DNA from: Cupriavidus oxalaticus
GTDB taxonomy: Bacteria > Pseudomonadota > Gammaproteobacteria > Burkholderiales > Burkholderiaceae
NCBI RefSeq assembly: GCF_004768545.1
Contig: NZ_CP038634.1
Coordinates: forward strand, 1-64,000
DNA length: 64,000 nt
Direction of reading: 5' to 3'
Shown: positions 35,109-46,304 of the stretch, one piece after another
Layout: the number at the start of each line of letters is the position of its first letter
Position numbering within the stretch: the first letter of the stretch is position 1
The notes under the pieces: model-generated
Told to the model about the DNA's origin: nothing
The model's input: the letters and a program-made list of their open reading frames with translations, nothing else
Databases searched by the model: none
Position numbers and translations under genes: made by a program

Positions 35109-35936
35109 ATGACTGCAAACGCTACTGAATCCAATCGCGATCTGTCCGTGCAACGCGTGCGCCATCCGCTCAGGATGCGCCTGCTGCAAGTGGTGCGCAC
35201 CACGCAGGTCACGCCGCAGTTGCTGCGCGTCACGCTGGGCGGCACCGAGCTTGAAGACTTTGTCTCGGCCTCGTTCGACGACCACGTCAAGGTCTTTTTC
35301 CCCGTGGACGGTGCCGACAAGCCGGTGCTGCCGCAGGTGGGCCCGGACGGCATCAGCTTCCCCGAAGGCCAGCCGCGTCCGGCCGCGCGCGACTACACGC
35401 CGCGCCGCTATGATGCTGCCGCGCAGGAGCTGGATATCGAGTTCGTGCTGCACGGCGACGGCCCTGCCTCGACCTGGGCGGCGCAGGCGCGGCCGGGCCA
35501 GTACCTGGGCGTCGGCGGGCCGCGCGGCTCGTTCGTGGTGCCGACGGGCTTCGACTGGCATCTGCTGATCGGCGACGATACGGCGCTGCCTGCAGTGGGC
35601 CGCCGGCTGGAAGAGCTGGGCGCGGAGGCGCGCGCCATCGTCGTCATGGAAGTGGGCGATGCGACCGCGCAGATCGCGCTACCGAGCCTGGCCAATGTCG
35701 AGGTGCACTGGCTGCATCGCGGCGATGCGCCCGAGGGCAGCCTGCTGGAAGTGGCGCTGCGCCAGGTCACGCTGCCTCAGGGCGAAGGCTATGTCTGGGC
35801 CGCGGGGGAGGCGGCCGCGATGAAGGCCGTGCGCCACTACCTGGTCGGCGAGCGCGGCATCGACAAGAAGCGCATCCGCACATCGGCCTACTGGAAGCGC
35901 GGCGACGCGGCGGTGCACGAGACGCTGGACGACTGA
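35109..35936 (+). CDS. yqjH: Siderophore-interacting protein / NADPH-dependent ferric reductase YqjH
   Basis: A 275-residue cytoplasmic flavoprotein of the SIP (ViuB/YqjH) family that releases iron from ferric siderophores or chelates with NADPH. Features are an FAD-binding barrel (LRVTLGGTELEDFVSASFDDHVKVF and ARDYTPRRYD), GPRGSFVVP, LLIGDDTALPAVGRRLEEL and the NADPH-binding end VWAAGEAAAMKAVRHYL with terminal SAYWKRGD. AAGGA lies about 10 bases before the ATG at 35109. It follows yqjI by 78 bp in the same direction, hence likely co-regulated by that repressor. Confidence 0.92.
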   Translation: MTANATESNRDLSVQRVRHPLRMRLLQVVRTTQVTPQLLRVTLGGTELEDFVSASFDDHVKVFFPVDGADKPVLPQVGPDGISFPEGQPRPAARDYTPRRYDAAAQELDIEFVLHGDGPASTWAAQARPGQYLGVGGPRGSFVVPTGFDWHLLIGDDTALPAVGRRLEELGAEARAIVVMEVGDATAQIALPSLANVEVHWLHRGDAPEGSLLEVALRQVTLPQGEGYVWAAGEAAAMKAVRHYLVGERGIDKKRIRTSAYWKRGDAAVHETLDD

Positions 35937-36016
35937 GCCACGGCGGCGGCACGGTGTGTACGCGGGCGCGGCGTTGCCATAAGATGGCAGGCAACGCCAC
36001 CGCCGGGAGGACTGCC

Positions 36017-36409
36017 GTGCTGTCTGCATCCAAGCCGTCGCGCATCATCGCCGCCGCCGCGGCATCCGTTGCCATGCTGGCCGCCTGTGCGCCGGACGCC
36101 GTGCGCAGCCGCCAGGCCACCGACTTCAATGCCTATCTCGATTCGCTGCGGACTGCGTGCCCGAACATGATGGTCGGCACGAACAATATCAGCGAGTGGC
36201 TGCGCACCAGCGGCAGCCGCAGCGACGACGATTACGTCTACTGGCTGGACCAGACTTCGCGCCTGTACTACCAGCGCATCTCTGCCCAGCAGTACCGCGA
36301 TTCGGTCAGTGCGGCGCTGGGCGGGCGCTCCGATTCTCCCGCGCTGGACTGCATCGTGCGCCATCTGCCCGCCAACCGCCCGACCGGTCTGCCTGGCGGC
36401 AGGCTCTAG
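36017..36409 (+). CDS. Small lipoprotein of unknown function
   Basis: A 130-residue lipoprotein. The GTG at 36017 has GGGAGG 6 bases upstream and starts a classic type II signal peptide (SRIIAAAAASVAMLAAC) with a lipobox at MLAAC. The frame extends to 35954, but that part is Arg/Cys-rich with no ribosome site. The mature part contains two further cysteines (RTACPNM and LDCIV) that could form a disulfide. No domain is recognised. Confidence 0.72.
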   Translation: MLSASKPSRIIAAAAASVAMLAACAPDAVRSRQATDFNAYLDSLRTACPNMMVGTNNISEWLRTSGSRSDDDYVYWLDQTSRLYYQRISAQQYRDSVSAALGGRSDSPALDCIVRHLPANRPTGLPGGRL

Positions 36410-36532
36410 TCATCTGCACACGCACCCGTTGTGCAACGGTGGCATCCCCGCTAACATGAGTCCCCAGGCAGCCGAAACAGCGGCTGCCGACGTCGCTCGG
36501 ACGGTTCCGGGCGCTTACGTAAAGGACTCCAC

Positions 36533-37744
36533 ATGACTGCCGCTTCCTCCGGCAAGCGCCGCTTCGCGCGCATCGATCGCCTTCCCCCGTACGTTTTCAA
36601 CATCACCGCCGAGCTGAAGATGGCCGCCCGCCGCCGTGGCGAGGACATCATCGACATGAGCATGGGCAACCCGGATGGCGCCACGCCGGCGCATATCGTG
36701 GCCAAGCTCACCGAGGCGGCGCAGCGGCCCGACACGCACGGCTATTCCACGTCCAAGGGCATCCCGCGGCTGCGGCGTGCGATCTCGCACTGGTACCGCG
36801 AGCGCTATGACGTCGAGATCGACCCGGATACCGAGGCCATCGTCACCATCGGCTCCAAGGAAGGGCTGGCGCACCTGATGCTGGCCACGCTGGATCGTGG
36901 CGACACGGTGCTGGTGCCCGATCCCAGCTACCCGATCCATATCTACGGCGCGGTGATTGCAGGGGCGGATATCCGTTCGGTGCCGCTGGTGCCGGGCATC
37001 GATTTCTTTGCCGAGCTGGAACGCGCGATCCGGGGCAGCTATCCCAAGCCCAAGATGATCGTGCTGGGCTTCCCGTCGAACCCGACCGCGCAATGCGTCG
37101 AGCTCGATTTCTTCGAGCGTGTGATCGCGCTGGCGCGCAAGCACGATATCTTCGTCGTGCATGACCTGGCGTATGCGGACATCGTCTTCGACGGCTACCA
37201 GGCGCCTTCGATCATGCAGGTGCCGGGCGCCAAGGACATCGCGGTGGAGTTCTTCACGCTGTCCAAGAGCTACAACATGGCGGGCTGGCGCATCGGCTTC
37301 ATGGTCGGCAACCCGGACCTGGTGGCGGCGCTGACGCGCATCAAGAGCTATCACGACTACGGCACCTTCACGCCGGTGCAGATCGCGGCCATCGCCGCGC
37401 TGGAAGGCGACCAGCAATGCGTGAAGGAGATTGCCGCGCAATACCAGTCGCGCCGCGACGTGCTGGCGAAGGGGCTGATCGAGGCAGGCTGGCCGGTGGA
37501 GATCCCGAAGGCCTCGATGTATATCTGGGCGCGCATTCCCGAGCCATACCGCGCGCTGGGCTCGCTGGAGTTCGCCAAGCAGTTGCTGGCGAAGGCCAAG
37601 GTGTCGGTGTCACCGGGCATCGGCTTTGGCGACTACGGCGACGAGTACGTGCGTTTCGCGCTGATCGAAAACGAATCGCGCATCCGGCAAGCCGTGCGAG
37701 GCATCAAGGCGATGTTCCGCGCGGATGGGCTGATCAAGGCCTGA
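36533..37744 (+). CDS. alaC: Alanine transaminase AlaC-type aminotransferase
   Basis: PLP-dependent class I aminotransferase, 403 residues, closest in style to AlaC (YfdZ), which makes alanine from pyruvate and glutamate. Features are the N-terminal [22 protein letters not shown] typical of Ala[36 protein letters not shown] and the PLP lysine motif [15 protein letters not shown], with the C-terminal arginine near [13 protein letters not shown]. In many betaproteobacteria alaC precedes hom-thrC; here it stands alone. It converges on the valine-degradation operon, separated by a strong hairpin. Confidence 0.88.
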   Translation: MTAASSGKRRFARIDRLPPYVFNITAELKMAARRRGEDIIDMSMGNPDGATPAHIVAKLTEAAQRPDTHGYSTSKGIPRLRRAISHWYRERYDVEIDPDTEAIVTIGSKEGLAHLMLATLDRGDTVLVPDPSYPIHIYGAVIAGADIRSVPLVPGIDFFAELERAIRGSYPKPKMIVLGFPSNPTAQCVELDFFERVIALARKHDIFVVHDLAYADIVFDGYQAPSIMQVPGAKDIAVEFFTLSKSYNMAGWRIGFMVGNPDLVAALTRIKSYHDYGTFTPVQIAAIAALEGDQQCVKEIAAQYQSRRDVLAKGLIEAGWPVEIPKASMYIWARIPEPYRALGSLEFAKQLLAKAKVSVSPGIGFGDYGDEYVRFALIENESRIRQAVRGIKAMFRADGLIKA

Positions 37745-37754
37745 TGCCGTGGCA

Positions 37755-37781
37755 ACCTGCGCCGCGGGGTGCGGCGCAGGT
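37755..37781. terminator. Strong hairpin between convergent alaC and valine operon
   Basis: A perfect 11-bp stem (ACCTGCGCCGC, 37755-37765; GCGGCGCAGGT, 37771-37781) with a five-base loop. There is no T-run on either strand. Its location between two converging transcription units suggests a bidirectional stop or RNA-end stabiliser. Confidence 0.5.
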
Positions 37782-37796
37782 GCTGGCTTGTTGCAT

Positions 37797-38942
37797 TCAG
37801 GCCGGAAGGGCCAGCGGCAACGGTTGCTCGCCAGGCGCCCACCATGGCCGGAACAGTGCCTGCGCGTCATCCGGCGCCACCGCCTCATAGCTGGTGGTGC
37901 GCCAGCGCGGCGCGTTGTCCTTGTCGACGATCAGCGCGCGCACGCCTTCGATGAAATCCCCTTGCGAGAAGGTGTTGACCACCACTGCCAGCTCCATGCG
38001 GAAGCAGTCGGCGAGGTCCATGCGCCGGCCGCGCAGCAGCAGTTCACGTGTGGCACACGCCGACAGCGGCGAGCGCGTACGCAGCACGTCGATGGTGCGC
38101 GTGGCCCAGGCGGTGTAGAGCGGATCGTCCTGGCACGCCAGGCCGGCCAGGATTTCCGGCAATGTGGCATGCGCGGGGAAGTGGCGCAGCAGCGCGGGCA
38201 GCACCTGCAGCAGCGGTGAGTCGGCGGCGCTCGTCACGGGTTCGCGCACCAGCGCATGGCGCAGGTCGGCGAGCACGTCGCGGCCCCACGTAATGCCGGC
38301 CAGTGTCTGCTCCAGCGTGGCCAGCGTGCCGCTGTCGACGGCGGCATCGGCCAGGCCACACAGCAGCGCATCGGCGGCGCCGATGGTGACGCCGGTCAGG
38401 CCGAGATACAGCGCCAGCTGCACCGGCAGCTTCGACAGGAAATGGCTGGCACCGACATCCGGCACCAGCCCGATGCCGGTCTCCGGCATGGCCACGCGCG
38501 AGCGCTCGGTGACGATGCGCAGGTGCGCGGCCTGCGCCAGCCCCATGCCGCCGCCCATGACGACGCCGTCCATCAGCGCCACCAGCGGCTTGGGATAGCG
38601 GTGCAGGCGGTAGTCCAGCGTGTATTCGTCGATAAAGAAGCGCCGGTGCAGCGGTGTGCCGTCGCGGTAGCTGTCGTACAGGGCGCGGATATCGCCGCCG
38701 GCACAGAAGGCCTTGGGACCCGCGCCGCGCAGCACGACGGCGCGGATGGCGTCGTCCTGCGCCCAGGTTTCGAGCTGCGCGCCCAGCGCGACGATCATCG
38801 GGTACGACAGCGCATTGAGCTGGCGCGGCCGGTTCAGCGTGGCAATGCCGACGCCGTTGACGACGTCGAACAGGGCCTCAGGCTCGGCGGCATCCTGCGT
38901 GCCGGCATGGTGCGGCGAGTTGGCCGATTCGGTCAGGCGCAT
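37797..38942 (-). CDS. 3-hydroxyisobutyryl-CoA hydrolase
   Basis: Crotonase-fold thioesterase of the HIBCH type, 381 residues, longer than hydratases as the family requires. Motifs are GAGPKAFCAGGDIRALYDSY, a YRLHRYPKPLVALMDGVVMGGG block (oxyanion hole) and PETGIGLVPDVGASHFLSKLP carrying the acidic catalytic residues. It hydrolyses 3-hydroxyisobutyryl-CoA in valine catabolism, providing the substrate for MmsB. The ATG at 38942 has AGGAG 7 bases upstream. An upstream start at 38966 would overlap the previous gene. It is the last gene of the operon. Confidence 0.88.
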   Translation of the reverse strand: MRLTESANSPHHAGTQDAAEPEALFDVVNGVGIATLNRPRQLNALSYPMIVALGAQLETWAQDDAIRAVVLRGAGPKAFCAGGDIRALYDSYRDGTPLHRRFFIDEYTLDYRLHRYPKPLVALMDGVVMGGGMGLAQAAHLRIVTERSRVAMPETGIGLVPDVGASHFLSKLPVQLALYLGLTGVTIGAADALLCGLADAAVDSGTLATLEQTLAGITWGRDVLADLRHALVREPVTSAADSPLLQVLPALLRHFPAHATLPEILAGLACQDDPLYTAWATRTIDVLRTRSPLSACATRELLLRGRRMDLADCFRMELAVVVNTFSQGDFIEGVRALIVDKDNAPRWRTTSYEAVAPDDAQALFRPWWAPGEQPLPLALPA

Positions 38943-38950
38943 GCGGGCTC

Positions 38951-39721
38951 CTAGGCGTTGCGCCATTGCGGCGCGCGTTTCTCGAGGAAGGCGTTGACGC
39001 CTTCGCGCTGGTCGGCGCCGTCGAACAGGTCGACAAAGCGCTCGCGCTCCAAGGCCAGCGCTGCCTGGCGCGGCACGCCCTGGCGTGCCAGGTGCACCAG
39101 CTGCTTGCTGTACGCCGCGGCGCGCGGGCTGACCTTGCAGGCGCGTTGCGCCATCTCCAGCGCAGTGGCCAGCGCCTGTCCGCGCGGCACCACTTGCTCG
39201 ACCAGTCCGATGCGCAGCGCGGTGGCCGCGTCGACGCGTTCATTGGTCAGGATCATGCGCTTGGCCCAGCCTTCGCCAACCAGCCACGGCAGCGTCTGCG
39301 TGCCGCAGCCGCACGGCAGCAGGCCCACGGCGGCTTCGGGCAGCGCCATCTGCGCGTGTTCCTCGGCGATGCGGATATCGCAGGCGAGCGCGCATTCCAG
39401 GCCGCCACCCATGGCGTAGCCGTTGATGGCGGCGATGACCACGGGGCGCGCGTTCTGCAGCGCTTCGAAGGCGCTGCCGAATTGCTGCGCCATCGCGCGC
39501 GCATGGGCGCGGTCGCCGTCGGCGAAGCCGTTCAGGTCGGCGCCCGCGCTGAAGAACTTCTCTCCGGCTCCGGTCACGACAACGGCGCGGATCTCGGGAT
39601 TGGCATCGATCTTTGCCACCAGATCGCGCAGTTGCTGCAGGCCGTCGGCGGTAAACGCGTTGGCTGGCGGGCGGCTCAGCGTCAGCGTGGCGACGTGGCC
39701 ATCGAGGGCGAATTCGATCAT
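38951..39721 (-). CDS. Enoyl-CoA hydratase (methacrylyl-CoA hydratase role)
   Basis: A 256-residue crotonase. Motifs are GAGEKFFSAGADLNGFADGD, INGYAMGGGLECALACDIRIA (oxyanion hole), LPEAAVGLLPCGCGTQTLPWLVG and the C-terminal FLEKRAPQW. From its position between mmsB and the hydrolase it most likely hydrates methacrylyl-CoA to 3-hydroxyisobutyryl-CoA. The start overlaps the mmsB stop (ATGA). A longer frame upstream to 40147 is a shadow of mmsB. Confidence 0.88.
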   Translation of the reverse strand: MIEFALDGHVATLTLSRPPANAFTADGLQQLRDLVAKIDANPEIRAVVVTGAGEKFFSAGADLNGFADGDRAHARAMAQQFGSAFEALQNARPVVIAAINGYAMGGGLECALACDIRIAEEHAQMALPEAAVGLLPCGCGTQTLPWLVGEGWAKRMILTNERVDAATALRIGLVEQVVPRGQALATALEMAQRACKVSPRAAAYSKQLVHLARQGVPRQAALALERERFVDLFDGADQREGVNAFLEKRAPQWRNA

Positions 39722-40623
39722 GGCTGGCGCTCCTTGTCGGTGGCGGACAGGTACTGGCGGATCACGCCGGAGAAATCGAGCTGGCCTTCGCCGGCGTGGC
39801 TCATGGCCTGGTAGACCTGCTGCGCCAGCGCGCCCAGGAACAGCGGCTGCTTCACGCTGCGCGCGGCATCGGCGGCGAGGCCCAGGTCCTTGAGCATCAG
39901 GTCGGCGCCGAAGCCGCCGCTGTAGCCACGGCCGGCCGGAGCGGTATCGATCACGCCGGGCCACGGGTTGCAGGTATCGGACGCCCAGCAGCGGCCGGTC
40001 GAGGTATTGACGATGCCGGCCAGCACGTTGGCGTCGATGCCCAGCTTCACGCCCAGCGCCATCGCCTCGGACACGCCGATCATCGAGATGCCGAGGATCA
40101 GGTTGTTGCAGATCTTGGCGACCTGCCCGGTGCCGGTGCCGCCGCAATGGACCAGGTTGCGGCCCATGCCGGCGAGCACCGGGCGCACCTGCGCGAACAG
40201 CGCTTCGGTGGCGCCGACCATGAAGGTCAGCGTGCCGGCCTGCGCGCCGACGGTGCCGCCGGAAACGGGAGCGTCGGCCAGTGCATTGCCCTGGGCCTGC
40301 GCGGCGGCGGCGAGCTCGCGCACGGTGGCCGGATCGATGGTGCTGGAATCGACCAGCGGCACGCCGGGGCGCACGCCGGCGAGCACGCCGTCTTCACCAA
40401 GGTAGGCGCTGCGCACGTGTGCGGCGGCGGGCAGCATGGTGATGACGAAGTCGGCTTCCGCCACGGCCTTGCGCGCGGTATCCGCGCTGGCGGCGCTTTC
40501 GGCGCACAGCGCGGCGACGGTGGCGGCATTGAGGTCGAATACGGTCAGGGTATGGCCGGCCTTGAGCAGGTTGCGCGCCATGGGCGCGCCCATGTTGCCC
40601 AGGCCGATGAAGGCGATATGCAT
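39718..40623 (-). CDS. mmsB: 3-hydroxyisobutyrate dehydrogenase
   Basis: NAD-dependent oxidation of 3-hydroxyisobutyrate to methylmalonate semialdehyde. It has 301 residues. The Rossmann motif is IAFIGLGNMGAPMARNLLKAG at the N-terminus. The substrate-binding DAPVSGGTVGAQAGTLTFMVG and the catalytic-lysine region GTGQVAKICNNLILG are both intact. Gene order acyl-CoA dehydrogenase, mmsA, mmsB, hydratase, hydrolase is a classic valine-degradation operon. Confidence 0.93.
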   Translation of the reverse strand: MHIAFIGLGNMGAPMARNLLKAGHTLTVFDLNAATVAALCAESAASADTARKAVAEADFVITMLPAAAHVRSAYLGEDGVLAGVRPGVPLVDSSTIDPATVRELAAAAQAQGNALADAPVSGGTVGAQAGTLTFMVGATEALFAQVRPVLAGMGRNLVHCGGTGTGQVAKICNNLILGISMIGVSEAMALGVKLGIDANVLAGIVNTSTGRCWASDTCNPWPGVIDTAPAGRGYSGGFGADLMLKDLGLAADAARSVKQPLFLGALAQQVYQAMSHAGEGQLDFSGVIRQYLSATDKERQP

Positions 40624-40666
40624 GGGGTGTCTCCTTCAGCGAAGGTATTTGAACAACGTTTGTTTT

Positions 40667-40696
40667 CTCCCCTCTCCCGCTTGCGGGAGAGGGGAG
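40667..40696. repeat. REP-like hairpin between mmsA and mmsB
   Basis: A perfect 14-bp inverted repeat (CTCCCCTCTCCCGC, then TT, then GCGGGAGAGGGGAG). The same core with the same flank (TTGTTTTCT before, GAGCA after) recurs at 52288-52412. It has no T-run on the operon strand, so it looks like a dispersed palindromic repeat rather than a terminator. Confidence 0.65.
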
Positions 40697-40727
40697 CAGA
40701 CCGTCGGCCGTTGCGACGTGCCACGCC

Positions 40728-42251
<1,524 letters not shown>

Positions 42252-42293
42252 GGTTGTCTCCGGACGGTGTGGTTGTATGTGGTTGGCAAGGGA

Positions 42294-43427
42294 TTACAGG
42301 CTGCGCGCGATCAGCATGCGCTGGATCTCGCTGGTGCCTTCGTAGATCTGGGTGATGCGGGCGTCGCGGTAGTGGCGCTCGACCGGGTAGTCTTCCAGGT
42401 AGCCATAGCCGCCGTGGATCTGCAGCGCCTTGGAGCAGACGCGCTCGGCCAGCTCGGATGCGTACAGCTTGGCTTGCGAGGCTTCGGACAGGCACGGCAC
42501 GCCCTCGCTGCGCATGCGCGCGGCACGGTGCACCAGCAGGCGCGCGGCGTTCAGCTCGGTGGCCATGTCGGCCAGCATGTTGGCGATGGGCGGATGCTCG
42601 CGCAGCGGGCGGCCGAACTGGATGCGCTCCGACGCATAGCGGCACGCAGCCTCGAACGCCGAGCGCGCGATGCCGATCGCCTGCGCCGCGATGCCGATGC
42701 GGCCGCCTTCGAGGTTGGACAGCGCGATGCGCAGCCCCTCGCCAGGCTCGCCCAGCAACGCGTCGTGCGGCACGGTGCAGTCTTCCAGCGTGATGGCGCA
42801 GGTGTCCGAGGCGCGGATGCCGAGCTTCTTCTCCGGCGCGTGGACGACAAAGCCCGGCGTGTCGGTGGGCACCAGGAAGGCCGAGATGCCTTTCTTGCCG
42901 CGCTCCGGCTCGGTCGAGGCAAACACTACGGCAACGCCGGCGCGCTGGCCGTTGGTGACGAACTGCTTGCTGCCGTTGAGCACCCAGCCATTGTCGGTAT
43001 AGCGGGCGCGCGTGCGCAGGTTGTGGGCTTCCGAGCCGGCCTGCGGCTCGGTCAGGCAGAAGGCGCCGATCAGTTCGCCGCTGGCCAGCCGCGCCAGGTA
43101 GCGTTCCTTCTGCGCATCGGTGCCGTAGTGCAGGATCGGGCCGCAGCCGACCGAGTTGTGCACGCTCATCAGCGTGGCGCAGGCGGCGCAGCCCGCGGCG
43201 ATTTCTTCGATGGCGAGCGCGTACGCGACATAGTCGGTGTAGGTGCCGCCCCAGTCCTCCGGCACGATCATGCCGAGCAGGCCCAGCGCGCCCATTTCGG
43301 CGACGACCTCTTCGGGCAGGCGGCCGTCGCGGTCCCACTGGGCGGCGCCGGCGGCGAGGCGCTCGCTGGCAAAGGCGCGCGCGCTGTCGCGGATCATCTG
43401 TTGCTGTTCGGTGTAGTCGCTGTGCAT
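42294..43427 (-). CDS. Acyl-CoA dehydrogenase (isobutyryl-CoA dehydrogenase role)
   Basis: A 377-residue flavoprotein, first gene of the valine operon. It has the FAD site [19 protein letters not shown], the middle beta-domain [14 protein letters not shown], and [23 protein letters not shown] with the catalytic Glu in YEGTSE. I assign oxidation of isobutyryl-CoA from context. The ATG at 43427 ([10 protein letters not shown]) matches the family N-terminus, and the extension to 43709 runs over the divergent promoter and regulator gene. Confidence 0.9.
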   Translation of the reverse strand: MHSDYTEQQQMIRDSARAFASERLAAGAAQWDRDGRLPEEVVAEMGALGLLGMIVPEDWGGTYTDYVAYALAIEEIAAGCAACATLMSVHNSVGCGPILHYGTDAQKERYLARLASGELIGAFCLTEPQAGSEAHNLRTRARYTDNGWVLNGSKQFVTNGQRAGVAVVFASTEPERGKKGISAFLVPTDTPGFVVHAPEKKLGIRASDTCAITLEDCTVPHDALLGEPGEGLRIALSNLEGGRIGIAAQAIGIARSAFEAACRYASERIQFGRPLREHPPIANMLADMATELNAARLLVHRAARMRSEGVPCLSEASQAKLYASELAERVCSKALQIHGGYGYLEDYPVERHYRDARITQIYEGTSEIQRMLIARSL

Positions 43428-43581
43428 GGCAGGTTGGCGTGGTGGTGTTCCGCGGGGGGCTTTATGTAAAGCGCGTTGGCGCGGCGCCGCATCTGAGGCA
43501 GAATGCGCGCTCGGCGTCGTGGCCTGCGGGCAGTGTAGGAACGCCGCGGGCGGGCTCCTATGCCAAAATCCGCCAATCTTC

Positions 43582-44625
43582 ATGAACTCGTTTGCCACCC
43601 GCCGGACCATGGAAAAAGGCAGCGTCGCGCTTTGTTTTGTCCACCATGCCATCGCCGGGCTGCAGGCGCGCGGGATCGACCCGGGGCCGGTGCTGCGCAG
43701 CGCCGGCATCGCGCCCGAATTGCTGGCAGTGCCGCAGGCCAGGGTGTCGGCGGCCAGCTACAGCGAACTGTGGCTGGGGGTCGCCGCCGCTCTGGACGAC
43801 GAATTCTTCGGCCAGGATTCGCGCAGCATGAAGTGCGGCAGCTTTGCCATGCTGTGCCACGCGGTCTTCGGCAGCCGCACGCTTGGGCAGGGGCTGGAGC
43901 GCATTACGCGGTATTTCCGGCTGCTGCTGGACGATATCGGCGTGCGCCTGGACCGGCACGGGGACGAGGCCGCGCTGGTGCTGACCGCGCCCAACGCGGC
44001 GCTGGGGCGGCAGCCCGGCGTGTTCGCCAAGGAAACCATGCTGATCATGCTGCATGGACTGATGAGCTGGCTGTTGCGCCGGCGCGTGCCGGTGCGGCTC
44101 GCGGCGTTCGACTACGCTGAGCCGCCTTACAGCGCCGAATACCGCGTGATGTACTCGCGCCAGCTTGCCTTTGACCAGCCGGCCACGGCGCTGGTGTTCG
44201 ACGCCGCGCTGCTGGACCAGCCGGTGCGCCAGGACGAGCGCAGCCTGAAGGCGTTCCTGCGCGATGCGCCGCACAACGTGGTGGTGAAGTATTCCGACCG
44301 CAGCAGCGTCGGCGCGCGCGTGCGCAGGCTGCTGCGCAACCAGCGGCCCGAACTCTGGCCCACCTTCGAGGCGCTGGCGGTCAGCCTGAACCTGTCGGCT
44401 TCATCGCTGCGGCGCCGCCTGATGGACGAGGGCGTGAGCTACCAGGACCTGAAGGACGGGCTGCGGCGCGACCTTGCCATCGAGGCGCTCAGCCATTCGG
44501 GCCGCCCGGTGGCGGATATCGCGGCGGAACTGGGGTTTGCCGAGCCGGGCGCGTTCCACCGGGCATTCAGGCGCTGGACCGGCTCGCGGCCCGGCGCTTA
44601 CCGCCGCGTGGTGGAAGAGGATTGA
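43582..44625 (+). CDS. AraC-family transcriptional regulator
   Basis: A 347-residue regulator. The N-terminal arabinose-binding-like domain (about 1-200; [18 protein letters not shown]) belongs to the OruR/ArgR-type AraC group. The C-terminal double HTH runs [26 protein letters not shown] and [32 protein letters not shown]. The ATG at 43582 is used; 43609 is an alternative. It is divergent from the valine operon (155-bp gap) and is the obvious candidate to regulate it. Three in-frame stop codons end the gene, within a tandem repeat. Confidence 0.87.
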   Translation: MNSFATRRTMEKGSVALCFVHHAIAGLQARGIDPGPVLRSAGIAPELLAVPQARVSAASYSELWLGVAAALDDEFFGQDSRSMKCGSFAMLCHAVFGSRTLGQGLERITRYFRLLLDDIGVRLDRHGDEAALVLTAPNAALGRQPGVFAKETMLIMLHGLMSWLLRRRVPVRLAAFDYAEPPYSAEYRVMYSRQLAFDQPATALVFDAALLDQPVRQDERSLKAFLRDAPHNVVVKYSDRSSVGARVRRLLRNQRPELWPTFEALAVSLNLSASSLRRRLMDEGVSYQDLKDGLRRDLAIEALSHSGRPVADIAAELGFAEPGAFHRAFRRWTGSRPGAYRRVVEED

Positions 44626-44646
44626 CGGGATTGACGGGATTGACGG
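44620..44646 (+). repeat. Three tandem copies of GATTGACGG at a stop codon
   Basis: The 9-bp unit repeats exactly three times. Because the unit is a multiple of three, each copy places a TGA in the same frame at the end of the AraC gene. A fourth partial copy (GATTGA) follows at 44649. Confidence 0.85.
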
Positions 44647-44660
44647 GGGATTGAAGCGAC

Positions 44661-45878
44661 TCAGGCATCGAGCGCCTGCGCGGTCTCCGTTGCCGCCTGC
44701 GTAGCCGCGGCAGGCCCGCTGTGCGCCGCGATGCGGTTGCGCCCGCCCACCTTGGCGCGATACAGCGCCGCATCGGCACGCGCGCTCAGCTGCGCCAGCG
44801 TCAGGCCCGGATGCCAGCCGGCGGTGCCGCCGCTGACGGTATAGCGCACGGTGTGGGTGCCGCCGTCCGCCGCTGCCGTCGTGACCGCATGGCGCTGCAC
44901 GCAGGCGCGGATGCGCTCGGCCACCGCGCCTGTGCCGGCCTCGCCGGTGGCGGGCAGCAGTACCATGAACTCTTCGCCGCCGAGACGGCCCAGCAGGTCG
45001 CCGGGCCGCAGTTGCGCCGCCACCAGCCTTGCGAACGCCTGCAGCACGGCATCGCCGGCCGCGTGGCCGTAGGTGTCGTTGACCGACTTGAAATGGTCGA
45101 TGTCGACGATCAGCAGTGCGGGCGCCGGCTTGCCGCCGGCGGCGCGCGCCAGCTCGCGCTGTGCGCCTTCCTCGAACGCCTTGCGCGACAGCACGCCGGT
45201 CAGCGTATCGGTATTGGCGACCGCTTCGAGCCGGCGCACGATGGCGTCATGGATCATCAGCACCGCGCCCATGGTCATCGCGGGCATCACCAGCGCACCC
45301 AGGGTCAGGAACACCGTGTTGAGGAACATGGATTCCTGCAGGTAGGGATTGCCCAGCCACTGCAGCGCCGACAGCGTGCCGCGCACCGCATGGCCGGCGG
45401 CGAAAAACAGCGCGAAGCAGGCGGTCGTGATGAAGAACCGTGCCGATTGTCCGCGCGGGCGGCGGCGCAGCAAGGTCAGCGCGATCAGCGCGCACAGCAC
45501 CGCATGGAAGACCGAGACAATGACGACGCGCGTGGCGAAGACGTCGACGGCATAGCGCCAGACGATCACGCCTGCAGTCGTCACCGCCGTCGCCGCCAGC
45601 AACCGCCGCCACGGCGGCACGCCGCCGCAGAAGCGCACGCTGCCGGCGTAGAACAGGGCCAGCGACCACGCCAGCGCGGCGTTGGCAACGCCAACCGACA
45701 ACAAATCCGGGATCATGCCGCGCAGCGAGAACAGCACCAGCGCCCCGGTCGCGGTCAGGTTGGCATTGCACCATTCGCCTACACCCGGCAGCCCACAGCG
45801 GCGCAGCGACCACACGATGGCCAGCATCATGGCGCTGAGCGCGGTCGTGATGGTGAGCAGGGCGATCGGGACGGACAT
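44661..45878 (-). CDS. Membrane-bound diguanylate cyclase
   Basis: A 405-residue enzyme making cyclic di-GMP. The N-terminal half has about six TM helices (residues 5-215; for example LLTITTALSAMMLAIVW and FFITTACFALFFAAGHAV). The GGDEF domain is complete: DTLTGVLSRKAFEEG, IVDIDHFKSVNDTYGHAAGD, active site GGEEF, and an RPGD inhibitory I-site five residues before it. No EAL domain is present. It converges on the AraC gene. A link to capsule control is possible but not shown. Confidence 0.92.
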   Translation of the reverse strand: MSVPIALLTITTALSAMMLAIVWSLRRCGLPGVGEWCNANLTATGALVLFSLRGMIPDLLSVGVANAALAWSLALFYAGSVRFCGGVPPWRRLLAATAVTTAGVIVWRYAVDVFATRVVIVSVFHAVLCALIALTLLRRRPRGQSARFFITTACFALFFAAGHAVRGTLSALQWLGNPYLQESMFLNTVFLTLGALVMPAMTMGAVLMIHDAIVRRLEAVANTDTLTGVLSRKAFEEGAQRELARAAGGKPAPALLIVDIDHFKSVNDTYGHAAGDAVLQAFARLVAAQLRPGDLLGRLGGEEFMVLLPATGEAGTGAVAERIRACVQRHAVTTAAADGGTHTVRYTVSGGTAGWHPGLTLAQLSARADAALYRAKVGGRNRIAAHSGPAAATQAATETAQALDA

Positions 45879-46040
45879 CGGACAGGGCTGGCTGCGGCGT
45901 GACGGTAATGCGCCGGTCCGGCGCGACCCGTAATGATACGGGGCGAGCAGGGCCAGCGGGCGCCGCCAGGGGCGCGCCGTCGTGCCGTCCGTGGGATGTG
46001 AGGTTGCCGCCGCTTGTGCCGGCGCTGTCGCGGCGCCTGG

Positions 46041-46178
46041 CTAGTCGGTTCGTCGTGGCGGTTCGTGCGGCTCGTCGGTGCGCAGCACCGGGTCATTGCG
46101 CAACAACCATCGCACCGCGATCAGCAGCGCTGCCAGGCAGCCGAGGATATAGCCGCCGAGGGAGACGACGTGGTTCAT
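46041..46178 (-). CDS. 45-residue small membrane protein
   Basis: ORF starting MNHVVSLGGYILGCLAALLI, with one TM helix (about residues 6-26) and a charged tail (RNDPVLRTDEPHEPP). The upstream sequence ATGGGGTCACATC gives only a modest ribosome site. Hydrophobic-then-charged character and its place in a gap between two minus-strand genes favour a real small protein; no family recognised. Confidence 0.45.
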   Translation of the reverse strand: MNHVVSLGGYILGCLAALLIAVRWLLRNDPVLRTDEPHEPPRRTD

Positions 46179-46304
46179 GATGTGACCCCATCTTGTTCCG
46201 GCTCTGAGGCCGGTCGAGCAGCAATTATGGGATCGGGGCCGGCACCGGGCATCCCCTGAATGGGGGCCGGTGCGGGGCTATGGGTGCGCTTGAGCGCTCA
46301 GGCG

